From Chlorella sorokiniana (Eukaryota > Chlorophyta > Trebouxiophyceae > Chlorellales > Chlorellaceae), in contig CP084613.1 in assembly GCA_025917655.1 (NCBI GenBank), forward strand, positions 806,001 to 870,000: a DNA stretch of 64,000 nucleotides. The letters are read 5' to 3'. Below the pieces are notes generated by a model that saw only the letters and a program-made list of their open reading frames with translations, did not search any database and had not been told where the DNA came from. This document shows, one piece after another, positions 61,601 to 64,000 of this stretch (its first letter is position 1; each line of letters starts with the position of its first letter). The position numbers were made by a program, and so were the translations under genes.

Positions 61601-64000
61601 GAGGGGCAGGGCCGCGTCGCTCGAAAAGCCGGCCATGCAGCCTGGTCTGCTTCAACCGCGTTTCCCATGCCAGCCCCTCGCTCACTCCCTCCACAACAAC
61701 AGCAGGACTAAGCCTGCAAGCCACCTCTGCCTGCCAGGTGTCCACCTGTCAGTGTTCTGCCCATAAACCCACCAAACCGTGTGTTCACAGCAAACTGTGT
61801 GTTCACAGGTGCGCCTGCAAGACGACGGCTTCTGCCTGGAGCCGCTGCAGCCGGGCCAGATCATGGCGGAGCGCTACATCCGCATGAAGACCATGGTCAG
61901 CATGTGCAAGGTGGCGCCAGGCGCCGCCATCCCCGACCTGATTGGGGTGCTGGCCAGGTCGGAGGCTGCTGCCGCAGCTTGCTGCCGTGGCGCCTGAGCT
62001 TCAGCAGATTTGAGTGCTTAACTGCTTTGAGATCAGGCCGCCTTTGCTGGGCCCCCGCCTTCAGGAGTGCCGAGTTGGAGAACATCAAGCTGCGGCGCAG
62101 CGAGAAGAAGGTGCGAACAGCTGCCGCTGCCGCGCCCTTGGCTGTGGCACCCCGTTTCACTTCCATGTCCCCGTCATCAACACTCCCTGCGAAGGTGCTG
62201 AACGAGGTGAACAAGAGTGAGCGGTCCCGCCATCCACTGATGAACCCCTCCAAGCCGGGAAGCTGCTGGAGCGAGTGGCAACGGGAGCAGACAAGATCCA
62301 CGTGCTGGTACGAAGGCTGCCATTAAAGGGGCCCTGAGTGGAACCGCGGCGTTGGTCCAGCGTGGGTCGTGGCGGGAGGTTGATGGGAGAGGGGGTGAAG
62401 GGCGAATGTGAGTCTGGTCAGCCTGCCAAGTGAAAATACCTCCCTGCTGTCCAGGCGAGTGCGATTTCTGTTTTATGTGCCCTCCGCTCCTCCATCCACG
62501 CTAGGTGAATGAGGGTCTGGCGGATGTGCCGACAGACAAGCTGGAGTACAGCCTGAAGCAGGATGTGGAGCAGGTGGTGTCGCAGGGGCGGCGCATTGCT
62601 GCCGCCATGGCCAAGTACTTTGAACATGAGGGCAGGGCTGCTGGTGAGCGGGCGGGCGGAGTCATTGTGTGAGTGGACGCCAAGGCTCTCAGCCTGTGCA
62701 ACCTGGTCGTCTGACAGTCTTGATGGAAGGACATTCGCTGGGCCCCGTGCAGAGACGTTCAACGCGCTGCTCCTGTCCAAAAGCCTGCGCCAGCGCCTGT
62801 GGACCGACAGCAAGGTGGAGACGCGGCAGGTGCCCGGCATAGGACCCCTCATCGCGCAGCGGCTGGCCGCCGCCGGCGTGCACAGCCTGCGCCAGCTGGC
62901 AGCGGTGGAGCCTCGGCGCCTCGAGTCCATGGCGCAGCGCCACTTCCCGTTTGGTGCGGAGCTGCAGCGCCTCGTGTTTGCATTGAACTCTGCACTCTGG
63001 TGGCGCTGCCACAGCTGTCAACATCCTGCCACACGTGCACCTGCCGCAGGCAACGAGGTGCACGCAGCGCTGGCCGCCTGCCTGCCCCCGGAGGTCAGCC
63101 TGCAGTGCCTGCCGGTGGCCTGGCTGCCCGGCGGCCTCCTGGAGCTGGAGGTGAAGGTGGAGCGGCAGGGGGCACCTCCGCCCCAGCCCCGCCCGCCTGC
63201 TGGTGGGCTCGCTGCACGACAACGCCCTGCTGCTCTGCCGTCCCCTGGCCCTGGAGCAGTTCCCCTCGCCGCTTGTGCTGCGCACACGCACGCGGGGCCC
63301 CGCTGGCGGCGCTGGCGCACCCCTCCAGGTGAGCTGCACCTGCGTCCAAGCGATGAATCGCTTGTGCGCTGCAATCGAGCCTACAAGGTGTGAGACAATC
63401 CTCACTCGTGTTGTTCTCTGTTCTCACAAATGTGCTTTCTTCCTTCCTGCCCAGGTGGTGGCCTCCATTGTGCACGAGAAGCTGGTGGGGGTGGACGTGG
63501 CGGTGCGCACGGTGGTGCCGCCTGGCGCCAAGCTGCAAGGACGCCAGCGCCAGGCAGCCACACAGGCGTGCGCAGCAGCTCCTGAGCCAGCGGCAGCAGA
63601 CGGCTTGATGGAGCGGGGGCAAGAGGGGCCTGTGCAGCCAGCAGAGCCTTGCGACGGCCCAACAGCTGCCGTGCAAGGTGCACGCAAGCCTCGCAAGTCG
63701 GGCAGGGCAGCAGAGAAGCCCGGCAGGGCGCTTGTCCCAGCAAAGGGGGCAAAGCATGGACACAGCCAGATGCCCATCGGCCCAGCAGCACCAGCTGTTG
63801 CTGCGCCGCCCAAGACTCTCACGGTGCAGGCAGAAACGCTGGGCCCACCCCTGCAGCCAGCCAGCGTCACGGCTCCTGCAGCGGTCACAGACTCTGCCGG
63901 CAAGTGGCGCCAGTTTGTGGCTCCCGCGCCAGAGGGGCAGGCGCAGGGCGGCGGCACTCTGCAGCAGCTTTCCCTGCAGGAAACTCTCCAGCGCAGCGCA
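58615..64000 (+). CDS. HFM1: meiotic DNA helicase HFM1/MER3 (3' end beyond window)
   Basis: HFM1/MER3 is a Ski2-like SF2 helicase that stabilises recombination intermediates for interference-dependent crossovers. The start MASGWPPPQAHGAWQQPRQQ is followed by a Gln-rich leader, then FPFRYFNAIQNDCWPAIYDS. Walker A is APTGGGKTVLLELAIL, split by an intron at 58923-58998. YLAPARALVQ (Ia), ICATPEKFDS, DEVHLLNESRG (II, DEVH box), VAVSATIPNIQDLAHWL (III), PSLIFCSSRKGT (IV), LGIGFHHAAM (IVa), VLCTTSTLALGVNLPARLVV (V, one G missing at about 60718) and MVGRAGRPQFDTEGMA (VI) follow. Then come the winged-helix and ratchet regions and a Sec63-like domain with a helix-hairpin-helix VPGIGPLIAQRLAAAGVHSL. After about 63470 the protein becomes low-complexity. 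Introns at 59130 and 61309 have GC donors. Frame is disturbed at 58780-58830 and about 62262. Confidence 0.9.

Overview
This window looks like nuclear DNA of a green alga. Evidence: it is very GC-rich; coding regions are broken into many short exons by small introns with GT-AG and some GC-AG borders; TGTAA, the usual chlorophyte poly(A) signal, follows many stop codons; and the gene set is plant-like (plastid-type pyruvate kinase, plant-type alternative NAD(P)H dehydrogenase, PHT4 anion carrier, RIT1, many-repeat PPR protein). A trebouxiophyte close to Chlorella or Micractinium is my best guess. That placement is inference.

Layout from left to right: the 3' end of a Cys-rich gene (213-332, +); a plastid-targeted protein of unknown function (973-3011, +); RIT1, an initiator-tRNA 2'-O-ribosyl phosphate transferase (6130-3480, -); a type II NAD(P)H dehydrogenase (6321-10380, +); the TRAPPII subunit TRAPPC10/TRS130 (18695-10629, -); a two-finger GATA factor (22539-19819, -); plastid pyruvate kinase (28095-23883, -); the E2 subunit of 2-oxoglutarate dehydrogenase (31668-28772, -); NSF/SEC18 (31991-36083, +); a DBP8/DDX49 DEAD-box helicase (36416-39138, +); a PPR protein (44772-39293, -); a NO66/MINA-type JmjC ribosomal oxygenase (44949-49064, +); a PHT4 transporter (49763-52835, +); a WDR13-like WD40 protein (about 55500-53569, -); a C18orf63-like protein with a C-terminal SAP motif (58388-56007, -); and the meiotic helicase HFM1/MER3 (58615 to beyond the right edge, +).

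The genes are mostly unrelated housekeeping functions: carbon metabolism, vesicle traffic, ribosome biogenesis and RNA processing. They do not form one pathway. Four head-to-head pairs share intergenic stretches of only 176-322 bp (RIT1/NDA, E2o/NSF, PPR/NO66, SAP protein/HFM1), and three tail-to-tail pairs end within about 150-470 bp of each other. The SAP protein/HFM1 pair is the most interesting association.

An important caution: many conserved exons contain a one- or two-base frame break, nearly always in a G or C run. These look like base-level assembly errors. Protein reconstructions across them are inferred from the conserved reading on either side. Exon coordinates are my own splice-site readings and have not been tested against transcripts.
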